A stretch of 64,000 bases of DNA. Source: JABFRJ01 sp031374735 (GTDB taxonomy: Bacteria > Pseudomonadota > Alphaproteobacteria > Rhizobiales > Hyphomicrobiaceae). Positions 52,401-58,800 of the stretch are shown in pieces. Within the stretch, counting starts at the first letter, position 1. Each line of letters opens with the position of its first letter. The notes under the pieces were generated by a model. It had not been told where the DNA came from and ran no database searches. It was given only the letters and a program-made list of their open reading frames with translations. The translations under genes and the position numbers were made by a program. The stretch lies in contig JANMGQ010000226.1 in the NCBI GenBank assembly GCA_031374735.1, positions 1 through 64,000 of the forward strand, read 5' to 3'.

Positions 52401-52929
52401 TCTGCACATTCACGCTGGGACCGCGCAAATCCAGAAGATGAGACAGCCGGGTGGCCAGGAAGTCCTTGTCGTTACCCGTATGACGCAGCAGAAACATTCC
52501 GACTTGATCGACCAGCGCCTGATGACTGCAGACGTTGGAATAAAAGTAACTCCCCATGCCGCAGCCTGCGAACACAGACACAGGCCCACTTGCGCTGGTC
52601 ACGGGACGCGCAGAACTCTCAATTGCTTCCCAGGCGCATTCGATAAAGTGCCGGTGCTGCGGGTCCATCACCGCAGCGTCCTGGCGACCGAAGCCGAAGA
52701 AATTTGCGTCGAACGACGCAAGGCCGTCGAGTGGCGCGGCGCGCTTCACGTAGTTGGGGTCGCGCAGCGTGTCAGAACTCACGCCCGCGGCCAGCAATTC
52801 GTCATCCGTCAGCGTCCGAATGGACTCGACCCCGCCCCTCAGGTTCCGCCAGAAACCCTCAACCGTATTGGCACCCGGAACGCGAAGGGCCATGCCGATA
52901 ATGGCAATGTCAGTTCCTACCTCTGACAT
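46492..52929 (-). CDS. Type I polyketide synthase KS-AT-KR-DH-ACP-TE
   Basis: From the ATG at 52929, behind TTGAGG, the protein has 2145 residues. The KS has Cys179 in VQTACSTSL, His315 in ECHGTGT and His355 in NIGHLDTAAG. The AT has Ser627 in IGHSMGENAA and an IAAHS specificity box, probably malonyl. A pre-KR structural region is followed by the KR with YVITGGLGDLG (about 1148) and Tyr1310 in QVDYAAANAF. The DH has His1396 in SEHKIKNG and Asp1561 in LHPAMLDFATGG. The carrier Ser1770 lies in LGGHSL and the TE has Ser1927 in GGYSGGG and His about 2078. All catalytic residues look intact. KR before DH is an uncommon order. The NRPS gene follows 43 bp later. The TE is likely the release point for the whole line. 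Confidence 0.92.
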   Translation of the reverse strand: MSEVGTDIAIIGMALRVPGANTVEGFWRNLRGGVESIRTLTDDELLAAGVSSDTLRDPNYVKRAAPLDGLASFDANFFGFGRQDAAVMDPQHRHFIECAWEAIESSARPVTSASGPVSVFAGCGMGSYFYSNVCSHQALVDQVGMFLLRHTGNDKDFLATRLSHLLDLRGPSVNVQTACSTSLVAVHMACQSLLNGESDMALAGGVTIELPHNRGYVYRDGEILSPDGHCRAFDHRAAGTVFGSGVGVVVLRRLADAIADGDPIRAVIKATAINNDGASKASYLAPSVKGQSEAVVEAQTLAGITADTVQYIECHGTGTRLGDPIEIEALTQAFRHSTPKKGFCFVGSVKSNIGHLDTAAGVVGLIKTALALENGEIPPTLGYEKPNSAIDFAATPFVVCDRLTPWPETRGPRRAAVNSLGVGGTNAHAILEQAPIREKTRDRPQSNGPHFLVLSAKTSNALVAASQRLADYLVDAPQTPLQDVAATLLHGRTHFVHRRVVAAPDRAKAIANLRETNRSAAPQHMAIENTSGAVFLFPGGGAQSPGMARALYRDEPGFRRDVDEGLSYLPAAVATEIRGVWLQGLPDAAKKFLNPALQLPAILIVEVALARLWIYWGIKPKALIGHSMGENAAACISGVLSFKNAVELVHLRGRLFNEIAPGGMLSVPLSEKKLRARLPDNLDLASVNAPDMCVVSGDNAALDAFRAALSADEIESIRVPIEIAAHSRMLDPILERFEAFLATLTLAAPTIPIVSNLTGTWLTEAQARDPKYWRMHLNSPVKFANGLGTLSQDATRVFIEVGPGRTLSSLAKAQGVIEANQVINSLPHADDESDDRMHFYASLGRAWATGLPVPLERSWLEHDARRVQLPTYPFQHETFWIARDEQTLSTSVPALKHKSIDDWFAAPTWVRSPLLSSLGTERSDDPDRRWLVFSDGSALARRIVRGLGKSVVVAENGATLKVLRSGHWRFAFASPNQHREFIDELDKAGFKPTDVIYCCDLAGPLGKLNQPFGRSLKGSINKNFLEPTYAVRALGGLVDPVNFSVVTRGLAQISAETIEPVRATVLGPVLVAPREMPHIRSRCIDIGPAPIGRGVAKLLRNLLSEMLAEPAAQVVALRSGARWVRRVERLNVPTSEHVTSWRRDGGVYVITGGLGDLGLEFAEHLARSSKVKLALLARGALPPEADWDDVLRVLQPESTGARRIQRIRAIRALGSQVSVYSCDIADEQRVGQTLKTIRADFGKITGVIHAAGVMDDEPIEQKSEQSMLRVLNPKIAGAVHLDRLIDEPLDVFILFSSVSSFIGLPGQVDYAAANAFLDAFAIDRASRAPGRTVAINWNAWRQIGMAARADTEQQHGRAPSSLVAHPALDGYSDDPGAGRSFVTDFSIERHWLLSEHKIKNGQALLSGTTFVELARAAFAVGRPPEPIEIRDLEFLTPFQVADGMSRRLVTEIAVQGAACEITMRTAGDDPRSPPHVVGDVSTYHDSRPSAVDLDHVSARCPEVKEARRGGIDDQHLVDFGPRWETVRSIRSGNGEALLDLELRPSFVPDLEHYQLHPAMLDFATGGAQWLIPGFDPKVDFYVPVGYGRLVLFEPMPKRFFSHVRLRAGMAKGQACFDVTLITPDGTPFCEISDFEMKRIDSQSSLVDARQSMPAKKVSNTSLQKLLRHAIEPQDGLAAFDRIMAHPGLVQCVASSMDLEVWGRELAAQGGTLNGGGETDGAGVFARPELASAYKEASTDTEKLLERIWSELLGIRSIGVEDDFFQLGGHSLHAVRLFAAIRKQFGLSLPLSTLFANASIRLLAALIEAQAPKKPRASGQADETTAAVNGQQTDSAPQPTAAYSSVVPIQPVGNGPAFYCAAGMGGNPLNLRALALEMGIDQPFYGLQPQGLDGVSKLHQTVPEMAAHYIGDIKRQQPVGPYFLGGYSGGGVVAYEMARQLTAAGERIGCLVFLDSVAPDIQLPSAAETAGRRLADIRKHGLGHAAWALKHTVRRRADQAATVARRPLRRWFPYYYRLENIADTWNEAFARYHPPAYEGEAVLFRASSGMVLGVDIGPSNGWDRIILGALEINTSPGDHASMCEQPHVRVLARRLRTYLRKCVRTCTAAAGEEATSTCGPQAGRPEAEGSTLGPQQLSRSLDAVGI
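49853..49915 (-). other. AT-rich rare-codon island inside the PKS gene
   Basis: About 63 bp with roughly one third G+C interrupt a gene that is otherwise near 60% G+C. The minus-strand codons include TTA, CTA (twice), AGG, GGA, ATT, AAT and several AAA. They encode KLNQPFGRSLKGSINKNFLE at about residues 1007-1026, in the structural region between the AT and KR. The frame is unbroken. Confidence 0.7.
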
Positions 52930-53317
52930 TGCGACCTCAACATGTGACAATCAACGATTGACGCCATAAATCTGCGGAGCTCTGGGACGTGCGTCTCTGA
53001 ATGTCGCAACCACGCAAGGCACACGCCAACCTCACGGCCTGAACGCCCAACCGCATAGCAATTCCAACATGACGGTAAACTCTTTTTCGCGGATTTGCCT
53101 TAACCATTTGCGCGCGGCGTCGGGCGGGAGGAATCCAGCGCTTAGCCAGATCAATCTGCGGCGGACCAAAACGAGTGGCCGCTGACGCTGCAGGGCCCTT
53201 TAGGCAGGCCGTTCTCTTACAATGTTTGCTCATGGTGACAACATTTGATATCAGAGCGTCGCATTTATTGCGCTACTTCACTTTATGTGACGTTAGTTCC
53301 GCGAAAGTCCTGATGCA
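52930..53317. other. 388-bp divergent intergenic region between PKS and glycosyltransferase
   Basis: This region should hold the operon promoter on the minus strand and that of the glycosyltransferase on the plus strand. It becomes AT-rich near 53235-53300, with TTTGATATCA and ACTTTATGTGACGTTAG. A minus-strand TTGTCA near 53240 with TAAGAG 16 bp on is a weak promoter candidate. A 98-codon minus-strand ORF (52937-53233) fills the gap but has no recognisable features. I see no clear Fur, Irr or LuxR box. Confidence 0.4.
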
Positions 53318-54469
53318 ATGTCGGCACCGTCGTACCGTTTTGGATTCGTGATGGACCAGATTGCTGGCCATATCACCAACTATCGCAACCTCAGATCGGC
53401 ATGTGCCAGAGAGCACGACATCGAGGCATCATGGCATGAGATCCACTACTACAAAGAGGGCGGTGGTGTCGAACGACTCAAAGAACGCTTTTTTCCGTCA
53501 GCGTCCACCTACGTTTCTGGTGTCATGCGTGGCGCGTGGGAAGTCAGGCAAGCGCTGCGCGCGCGGCGCGAGTACGACGCGATCTTGACCAATGCCAGTG
53601 TCGGCGTGTTTTTCTCGCCGGTGTTCCGCAGCATCCCGACAATGATCGACTTCGACTCAACGCCCGTTCAAATCGATAGCATGGCGGCCTATGGTAAATC
53701 CGCTGACCCTTGGCCTTTGGGACGTCTTAAACGGCGTTTATCGAAGCGCTTGTTGAATTCCGCGACTGTGCTCCAGGCTTGGTCGAATTGGGCTCGCAAA
53801 TCCGCGATCGACGACTATGGGGCCGATGCCGCGAAAATCGTTGTAAACCCTCCGGGCGTTGACCTCGGTTTCTGGCATCCCGCTCCAACGGCTCCGTTGC
53901 AAAAGCGGCCATTTCGGATTCTCTTTGTTGGTGGTGATTTCCGGCGCAAGGGCGGTCACCACCTGCTTGACTGGCACAGCACGCAGAGCGCCTCGCCTTG
54001 CGACCTGCACATTGTAACGCGCGAAGACGTTGAGCCACGCCCAGGGGTTGTCGTTTATCGCGACATGAAGCCCAACACGAGAGAACTTTTACAGCTCTAT
54101 CACGACTGCGATCTGTTCGTGCTGCCGAGTCTTGGTGAATGCTTCGGAATTGCAACCGTCGAGGCGATGGCAGCGGGCCTTCCGGTCATCGCGAGCGACG
54201 TGGGCGGAACTGCAGACATCATCGACCCCGGCCGCAACGGTTACATTGTGCCCGCCGGTAGCGTTACCGAACTTGGCAGCGCCATCGAGGCGATTATGGG
54301 CGATACAGCACGATGCAATCGCATGGGCGTCGAGTCGCGGCACATCGCGGAGGAGCGCTTCGATCTCGCAGCGAATGCCCGCACGACATTTGCGCAACTG
54401 CGGAGGATCGCTCGCAGACCGTCAGTCACCGTTGTTGATCGAAACCGGGTTGCAAGCAACCAGGGCTGA
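53318..54469 (+). CDS. Glycosyltransferase family 4-like
   Basis: The 383-residue GT-B protein ends its second Rossmann domain with LFVLPSLGECFGIATVEAMA and AGLPVIASDVGGTADII, which carry the E(x7)E pair of retaining GT4 enzymes. FRILFVGGDFRRKGGHHLLD marks the start of the donor-binding domain. GT4 enzymes transfer sugars from nucleotide donors onto lipids, glycans or small molecules at the cytoplasmic face. It is divergent from the PKS operon and could glycosylate the product or belong to a surface-glycan set with the next two genes. Confidence 0.85.
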   Translation: MSAPSYRFGFVMDQIAGHITNYRNLRSACAREHDIEASWHEIHYYKEGGGVERLKERFFPSASTYVSGVMRGAWEVRQALRARREYDAILTNASVGVFFSPVFRSIPTMIDFDSTPVQIDSMAAYGKSADPWPLGRLKRRLSKRLLNSATVLQAWSNWARKSAIDDYGADAAKIVVNPPGVDLGFWHPAPTAPLQKRPFRILFVGGDFRRKGGHHLLDWHSTQSASPCDLHIVTREDVEPRPGVVVYRDMKPNTRELLQLYHDCDLFVLPSLGECFGIATVEAMAAGLPVIASDVGGTADIIDPGRNGYIVPAGSVTELGSAIEAIMGDTARCNRMGVESRHIAEERFDLAANARTTFAQLRRIARRPSVTVVDRNRVASNQG

Positions 54470-54482
54470 GGACGCCGAGGGA

Positions 54483-55097
54483 TCAACCTGAAACAGGCAG
54501 CATTCGCACCAGCCGCGCCGGGTTACCGGCGACGAGGCCGTTAGCCGGCACATCCTGCTTGACCACGCTTCCAGCGCCGACCACAGCGTTCCGCCCGATG
54601 CGAACGCCAGGTAAGACGACAACATGTGCACCGATCCAAACGTCGTCTTCGATTGCGACTGGCGACGACTGTGGAAGCCGAGTTCGATCGAGCATGTCAT
54701 GCTGATTATTGTCCATCACGAACGCATAGTGTCCAATCTTACAGCGCGCACCAATGGTGACGGATTCGTGCGCGGAGATTGATGCGCCGTAGTTGATGAA
54801 CGTCTGCTCGCCGATGATCAGCTTGCCACCTTCGTGAGCCGTCAGCTCGATTGGAACGACCGTGCCCACGAGGATCGCTCTCTCACCGATGATGATATGC
54901 CCGCGACCATGAACACGGGCCCGACCGCGCAGGCGCACGGACACTGGCACAGTTGCTCCCCGTGCCATTTGCAGCTGAGCATTCAGCAGATACCAGGCGA
55001 GGCGGGGACTTGAGACGACCTTGAAGAGTTTTCGACCTCTCTCCCGAAGCGTTATGGACCGCTTGTCTTTGCCCAGCCTCCACTTTTGACTCTTCAT
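54483..55097 (-). CDS. Left-handed beta-helix acyltransferase (WcaF/MaT-like)
   Basis: The protein has 204 residues from the ATG at 55097, behind AGGGAG. Hexapeptide repeats run through GRGHIIIGERAILVG, KLIIGEQTFINYGASISAHE, SVTIGARCKIGHYAFVMDNN, the catalytic-His-like QHDM, and VAIEDDVWIGAHVVVLPGVR with IGRNAVVGAGSVVKQDVPAN. This is the pattern of sugar O-acetyltransferases of exopolysaccharide loci. An ATG four codons upstream is also possible; longer starts would overlap the GT2 gene. Confidence 0.85.
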   Translation of the reverse strand: MKSQKWRLGKDKRSITLRERGRKLFKVVSSPRLAWYLLNAQLQMARGATVPVSVRLRGRARVHGRGHIIIGERAILVGTVVPIELTAHEGGKLIIGEQTFINYGASISAHESVTIGARCKIGHYAFVMDNNQHDMLDRTRLPQSSPVAIEDDVWIGAHVVVLPGVRIGRNAVVGAGSVVKQDVPANGLVAGNPARLVRMLPVSG

Positions 55098-55164
55098 CGT
55101 CTCCCTCATGCCGTTGTTCGCTCGTTTGGGGTCAGCGTGAGGCGCAAGCGAACAGACGCACGCC

Positions 55165-56409
55165 TCAATCCCGCTTGGAGCGCACCCAGCCAATCTGCCG
55201 CCCGCGCAGCGCGTTGCCGTACATCGACAGCTTGGAAACGAGATACCATGGCACGTGCAGTAGCTCGGATCCTGTCAGCACGTCTCGACCAACGTTGTAC
55301 CAGTAAAGAACGAAAACGCAGCCGGCGATGCCAGTGGCAAGTGCTGCAGTGTAAAAAGCAAAAGCGGGCCCTCCCATCATGGCCACGAGACCAGCAATGC
55401 AAGCCACCGAAACGAGCATGATTAAGTAGAACGCGAGCGGGGGGACGGCCGTGTGCAATGCAAGCATCAGCAGGCGCAGATCAGCGTGTGTCACAGCGCG
55501 AACGATAAGGCGCGGAACATGGTTTCGGATCACTTGCAGATGGCCGGTTTCCCATCGTGTCCGCTGTGACTTCTGTCCTTCGAGGCTCGGCGGCATGGAA
55601 CTCCTCACACAGGCCTCGGGCAGGAATATTGTACCCTGACCGCGTGCCGCCAGATCAAGCCCGAGCACCATGTCCTCAACCAGATGGCTATTGTCGAGAC
55701 TGGCCGATGCGATGATGGACCAGGGGAAGGCCATGCCGGTACCCATGAGCAAACATGGCGCTCCGAGCGCATTGAGGCCCGTCGGTCGCACATCGTTTTT
55801 GATACGCCACGCGAACGTACCGACGCGCGCGAGTGGGCCAGCCGAGATGTCCGGGGCGCCAAGATCATATCTGGCTTGCACGGGCCGGTTCTCGCGCAGA
55901 CTGACGATCGCGAGCAACGCGAGAGAGTTGGTGTCTGGAACGCAATCCGCATCGAGCACGATGACGCATTGTGGCGGGCGCGTCGCTAGAAACCGAACCG
56001 CAAAACCGAGTGCGTAGCCTTTGCCAATGTGAACCGGGTCGTGCCGTTCGATGACTGTTGCGCCCAAGGCACGCGCGACCGCTGCGGTGTCATCCGTGCA
56101 ATTATCAGCGACAACCAAGACATATCCGTTTTTCGGAAGAGCCGCCATCACCAACGGCAGCGTGTGGTCGATCGTGCCAACCTCGTTATGCGCTGGCATC
56201 ACGACCACAACCTGGACGCTCTCCGCGTTGCTAGATGCAGCGCCCGGGACAGCGGTTGCCTGATGGGCGGACATGTGATGCCGCAGCGCCGCCACCAACT
56301 CGAGCAGAAGCACGCAAGTGAGGAGAAAAAGGACTATCGCGATGCCGGACAGGACCACGTAGCCTGTCGCAAGCAACAAGCTTATCAACACGGCACCAAC
56401 ACTGTTCAT
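55165..56409 (-). CDS. Membrane glycosyltransferase, family 2
   Basis: The 414-residue protein has an N-terminal membrane segment and a GT-A domain with VVVMPAHNEVGTIDHTLPLV, VVADNCTDDTAAVARALGA and VLDADCVPDTNS (DxD). It also has the acceptor-base region NSHLVEDMVLGLDLAARGQG and QKSQRTRWETGHLQVI (QxxRW-like), followed by several C-terminal membrane helices. This resembles processive or polyprenyl-linked GT2 enzymes. It is 67 bp upstream of the acetyltransferase start on the same strand, so the two probably form an operon for a surface glycan or glycolipid. Confidence 0.88.
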   Translation of the reverse strand: MNSVGAVLISLLLATGYVVLSGIAIVLFLLTCVLLLELVAALRHHMSAHQATAVPGAASSNAESVQVVVVMPAHNEVGTIDHTLPLVMAALPKNGYVLVVADNCTDDTAAVARALGATVIERHDPVHIGKGYALGFAVRFLATRPPQCVIVLDADCVPDTNSLALLAIVSLRENRPVQARYDLGAPDISAGPLARVGTFAWRIKNDVRPTGLNALGAPCLLMGTGMAFPWSIIASASLDNSHLVEDMVLGLDLAARGQGTIFLPEACVRSSMPPSLEGQKSQRTRWETGHLQVIRNHVPRLIVRAVTHADLRLLMLALHTAVPPLAFYLIMLVSVACIAGLVAMMGGPAFAFYTAALATGIAGCVFVLYWYNVGRDVLTGSELLHVPWYLVSKLSMYGNALRGRQIGWVRSKRD

Positions 56410-56644
56410 GACCTCACCACTCTCGCACCTGACGAATACGCCGCGGACATGAAGCTTGCGGCAAATCTTGAAGAAGTAAAGCCAGACAGCCGCGCCGCGT
56501 ACTGCTGCTGAGCGTGGTTTTCCAGTGCTATCGAAGTCGTGGGTTAATCAACAGAGGGTTGAAGGCGGAAAGGCGCGGGGCGTACGGAGCTGCAAGCGAC
56601 CGACCCCCTTTTCGACGCTACCTCGTTGGCAACAGGCCGCCGCC

Positions 56645-57535
56645 TCACCCTTTCATCTTCGGGTCGAGCCAATCGCGCAGGCTGTCGCCGAACATGTTGA
56701 AGGCAAACACAGCCAGCGTGATGGCGAGGCCGGGAAACACGATCATCCAGGGTGCATCGCGATAAAAGTCGGCTGATGCGCCAGACAGCATCAGGCCCCA
56801 GGCCGGCGTCGGCTCTGTCACGCCGAGACCGAGGAAGGACAGCGAGGCTTCGAGCAAAATCGCCTGTGCGACGAACGCCGTGAACATGATCAGGAACGGC
56901 GCCACGATGTTGGGCAGGATGTGTCGCAGGATAATGCGCTTGTGCGAGAAGCCCGCAGCCCGCGCCGCGTCGATGTAGGGCATGGCAGCGATCGACAGCG
57001 TCGATGAGCGCGCGATACGCGCCATTTTCGGGATGATCGGCAGCGCAATGGCCGTGATGAGGTTCAAGTCGATGCCAGCCCACTGGCGCTTGCCGAGCAC
57101 GGCGATGACGACCATGGCGAGAACAATGATCGGAAATGCCAGCAGGATGTCGACGACGCGCTGGATGATGGTGTCTATCTTGCCGCCGAAATAGCCTGAC
57201 GACGCCCCGATGACGGCGCCAATGGTGCAACCGAACAAGGACGCGCCGATGCCAACGGCGAGCGCCGTGCGTGAGCCAAAGATGAGACGCGAGAACACGT
57301 CACGGCCGAACTGATCGGTGCCGAACCAATGCTCAAACCCAGGTTTGGCAAGCTGGGCTGCAAAGTCGATCTCTTCGGGGTCGAAGGGGGCGATCCATTT
57401 TGCCCCGAGCGCCATCACGAGATAGGCAAAGATGACCAGCAACCCAAGCATCCCGAGTGGCTGCGAGCGGATGAAGCTCCACGTCGCCGAGCGGCGGGCG
57501 GGAGCGGTTGTGGTAGGTGCAGCGATAGCGGCCAT
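56645..57535 (-). CDS. Peptide/nickel-type ABC transporter permease (DppC family)
   Basis: The protein has 296 residues from the ATG at 57535. The short cytoplasmic start ending FIRSQPLGMLGLLVIFAYLV, the HWFGTDQFGRDVFSRLIFGS signature and the coupling loop MPYIDAARAAGFSHKRIILR, followed by ILPNIVAPFLIMF, are typical of DppC/OppC, with about six membrane segments. It follows the phosphonate-type ATPase by 25 bp on the same strand, although DppC normally pairs with DppB. A lone DppB is at 6509-7486. Whether it works with the adjacent ATPase or with distant partners cannot be told. Confidence 0.9.
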   Translation of the reverse strand: MAAIAAPTTTAPARRSATWSFIRSQPLGMLGLLVIFAYLVMALGAKWIAPFDPEEIDFAAQLAKPGFEHWFGTDQFGRDVFSRLIFGSRTALAVGIGASLFGCTIGAVIGASSGYFGGKIDTIIQRVVDILLAFPIIVLAMVVIAVLGKRQWAGIDLNLITAIALPIIPKMARIARSSTLSIAAMPYIDAARAAGFSHKRIILRHILPNIVAPFLIMFTAFVAQAILLEASLSFLGLGVTEPTPAWGLMLSGASADFYRDAPWMIVFPGLAITLAVFAFNMFGDSLRDWLDPKMKG

Positions 57536-57560
57536 ATCGTCGGCGCCTCGGTTGGTCGGC

Positions 57561-58682
57561 TCAGGCCTTGGTCGCAAACACGCGCAGCATCTGTGCGGGC
57601 AAAGCGATGGTGATCTTATTGCCCACGGAGACGTCGAGGTCACGCACATCGTTGCTTGAAAGGTCTGCGACGATGGTCAAAGCCGGGTGCGCGACCGACC
57701 CCAGAGTGAGGCGGCAGAACGAGCCGAGATAGTCGCCCGACATCACGACAACATCGAGCCGGTTCTGTGTATCGCTGGTGACGCCGCGAACTTGCACTTC
57801 TTCGGGGCGAATACCGAGGCGGACCTTTGCGCCAGTCTCAACGACAGAGCCTTGGTTTTGCACGAGCAGCTTCAAGCCCTGCACATCGACCGCGCCGGCC
57901 CACGCAACCGCGCCATCCAGGAACACCATATGGCCGATGAAATCGGCGACAAACTCCGTTGCTGGCCGGGCATATATCTCCGAGGGCGTACCGACCTGTT
58001 CGATCACGCCGTGGTTCATGACCACGATGCGGTCGGCCATGCTCATGGCCTCCTCCTGGTCGTGGGTGACCATGATCGTTGTTACACCCAGGCGGCGTTG
58101 CAGCTGTTTGATCTCGTCGCGCAAGCGGATGCGCACACGTGCATCGAGCGCGGATAGTGGTTCGTCAAGGAGCAGCAAACCCGGCGATGTGGCGAGTGCG
58201 CGGGCAAGAGCCACGCGCTGCTGCTGGCCGCCGGAAAGTTGCGCTGGGTACTTCAGACCCTGCTCGGGCAGGCCGACGAGCGCGAGCAATTCGTCGACGC
58301 GCGCCTTGATCTCGACGGCACCTTTACGGCGGTTCACCAGACCATAGCCGACATTCTTTGCCACCGTCAGGTTCGGAAACAGCGCATAGGACTGAAACAC
58401 AATGCCAAAGTCGCGGGCGGCGGGCGGCAGTTTCGACACGTCGCGGCCAGCGATCTCGATCATGCCTTCGTCCTGTGGATCGAGGCCAGCGATGGCGCGC
58501 AGCAATGTGGTCTTGCCGCAGCCCGAGGGGCCGAGGAAGCACACGAACTCGGACTTGCCGATGTCGAGCGATATCGTCTTCAACGCCGTGAAGGCGCCGA
58601 ACCGCTTGGTCAGATCGCGGATGCGGATGTGCGCGACCGCGGCTTCAGTCACGGCAGAGCGTGTCAGGATGAAGTCGGCCAT
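57561..58682 (-). CDS. ABC transporter ATPase, spermidine/phosphonate type (PotA/PhnT-like)
   Basis: The 373-residue protein has Walker A FLGPSGCGKTTLLRAIAGLD, Q-loop IVFQSYALFPNLTVAKNVGY, signature YPAQLSGGQQQRVALARALA, Walker B LLLDEPLSALD and H-loop VTHDQEEA. A C-terminal TOBE domain (KVRLGIRPEEVQVR) follows. Together with the downstream-family binding protein it resembles the 2-aminoethylphosphonate transporter set. The ATG at 58682 lies 8 bp from a perfect palindrome and has no visible ribosome-binding site; the first about 15 residues precede the family core, so a start inside them is possible. Confidence 0.85.
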   Translation of the reverse strand: MADFILTRSAVTEAAVAHIRIRDLTKRFGAFTALKTISLDIGKSEFVCFLGPSGCGKTTLLRAIAGLDPQDEGMIEIAGRDVSKLPPAARDFGIVFQSYALFPNLTVAKNVGYGLVNRRKGAVEIKARVDELLALVGLPEQGLKYPAQLSGGQQQRVALARALATSPGLLLLDEPLSALDARVRIRLRDEIKQLQRRLGVTTIMVTHDQEEAMSMADRIVVMNHGVIEQVGTPSEIYARPATEFVADFIGHMVFLDGAVAWAGAVDVQGLKLLVQNQGSVVETGAKVRLGIRPEEVQVRGVTSDTQNRLDVVVMSGDYLGSFCRLTLGSVAHPALTIVADLSSNDVRDLDVSVGNKITIALPAQMLRVFATKA

Positions 58683-58690
58683 ATTGGTGT

Positions 58691-58714
58691 GGTGTCTGAC
58701 CTTGGTCAGACACC
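58691..58714. repeat. GGTGTCTGACC palindrome, copy beside the ATPase start
   Basis: Perfect 11-bp arms GGTGTCTGACC and GGTCAGACACC with a 2-bp spacer. It ends 8 bp before the ATPase start codon on the minus strand, in the place a ribosome-binding site should occupy. Confidence 0.8.
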
Positions 58715-58769
58715 CGTCCTCGCTCTTGCGGGGTACATTTTCTTCCGCGGCTACGTCGGTCGAGTACGT

Positions 58770-58793
58770 GGTGTCTGACCGAGGTCAGACACC
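58770..58793. repeat. GGTGTCTGACC palindrome, copy beside the binding-protein stop
   Basis: The same perfect 11-bp arms with spacer GA. It lies 7 bp past the stop of the binding-protein gene. With the copy at 58691-58714 it forms a doublet 55 bp apart that fills most of the intergenic space. Confidence 0.8.
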
Positions 58794-58800
58794 TACGGCT

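Noticed and set aside
39954..52929. Calling the PKS/NRPS operon a siderophore locus outright
   Set aside because: A metal-binding product is plausible, but there is no TonB receptor, exporter or iron-box in view, so this remains a hypothesis.
52937..53233. A 98-codon minus-strand ORF ending 7 bp before the PKS start
   Set aside because: Arg/Cys-scattered composition, no motif, weak codon bias and no clear ribosome-binding site; it fills an intergenic gap by chance as far as I can tell.
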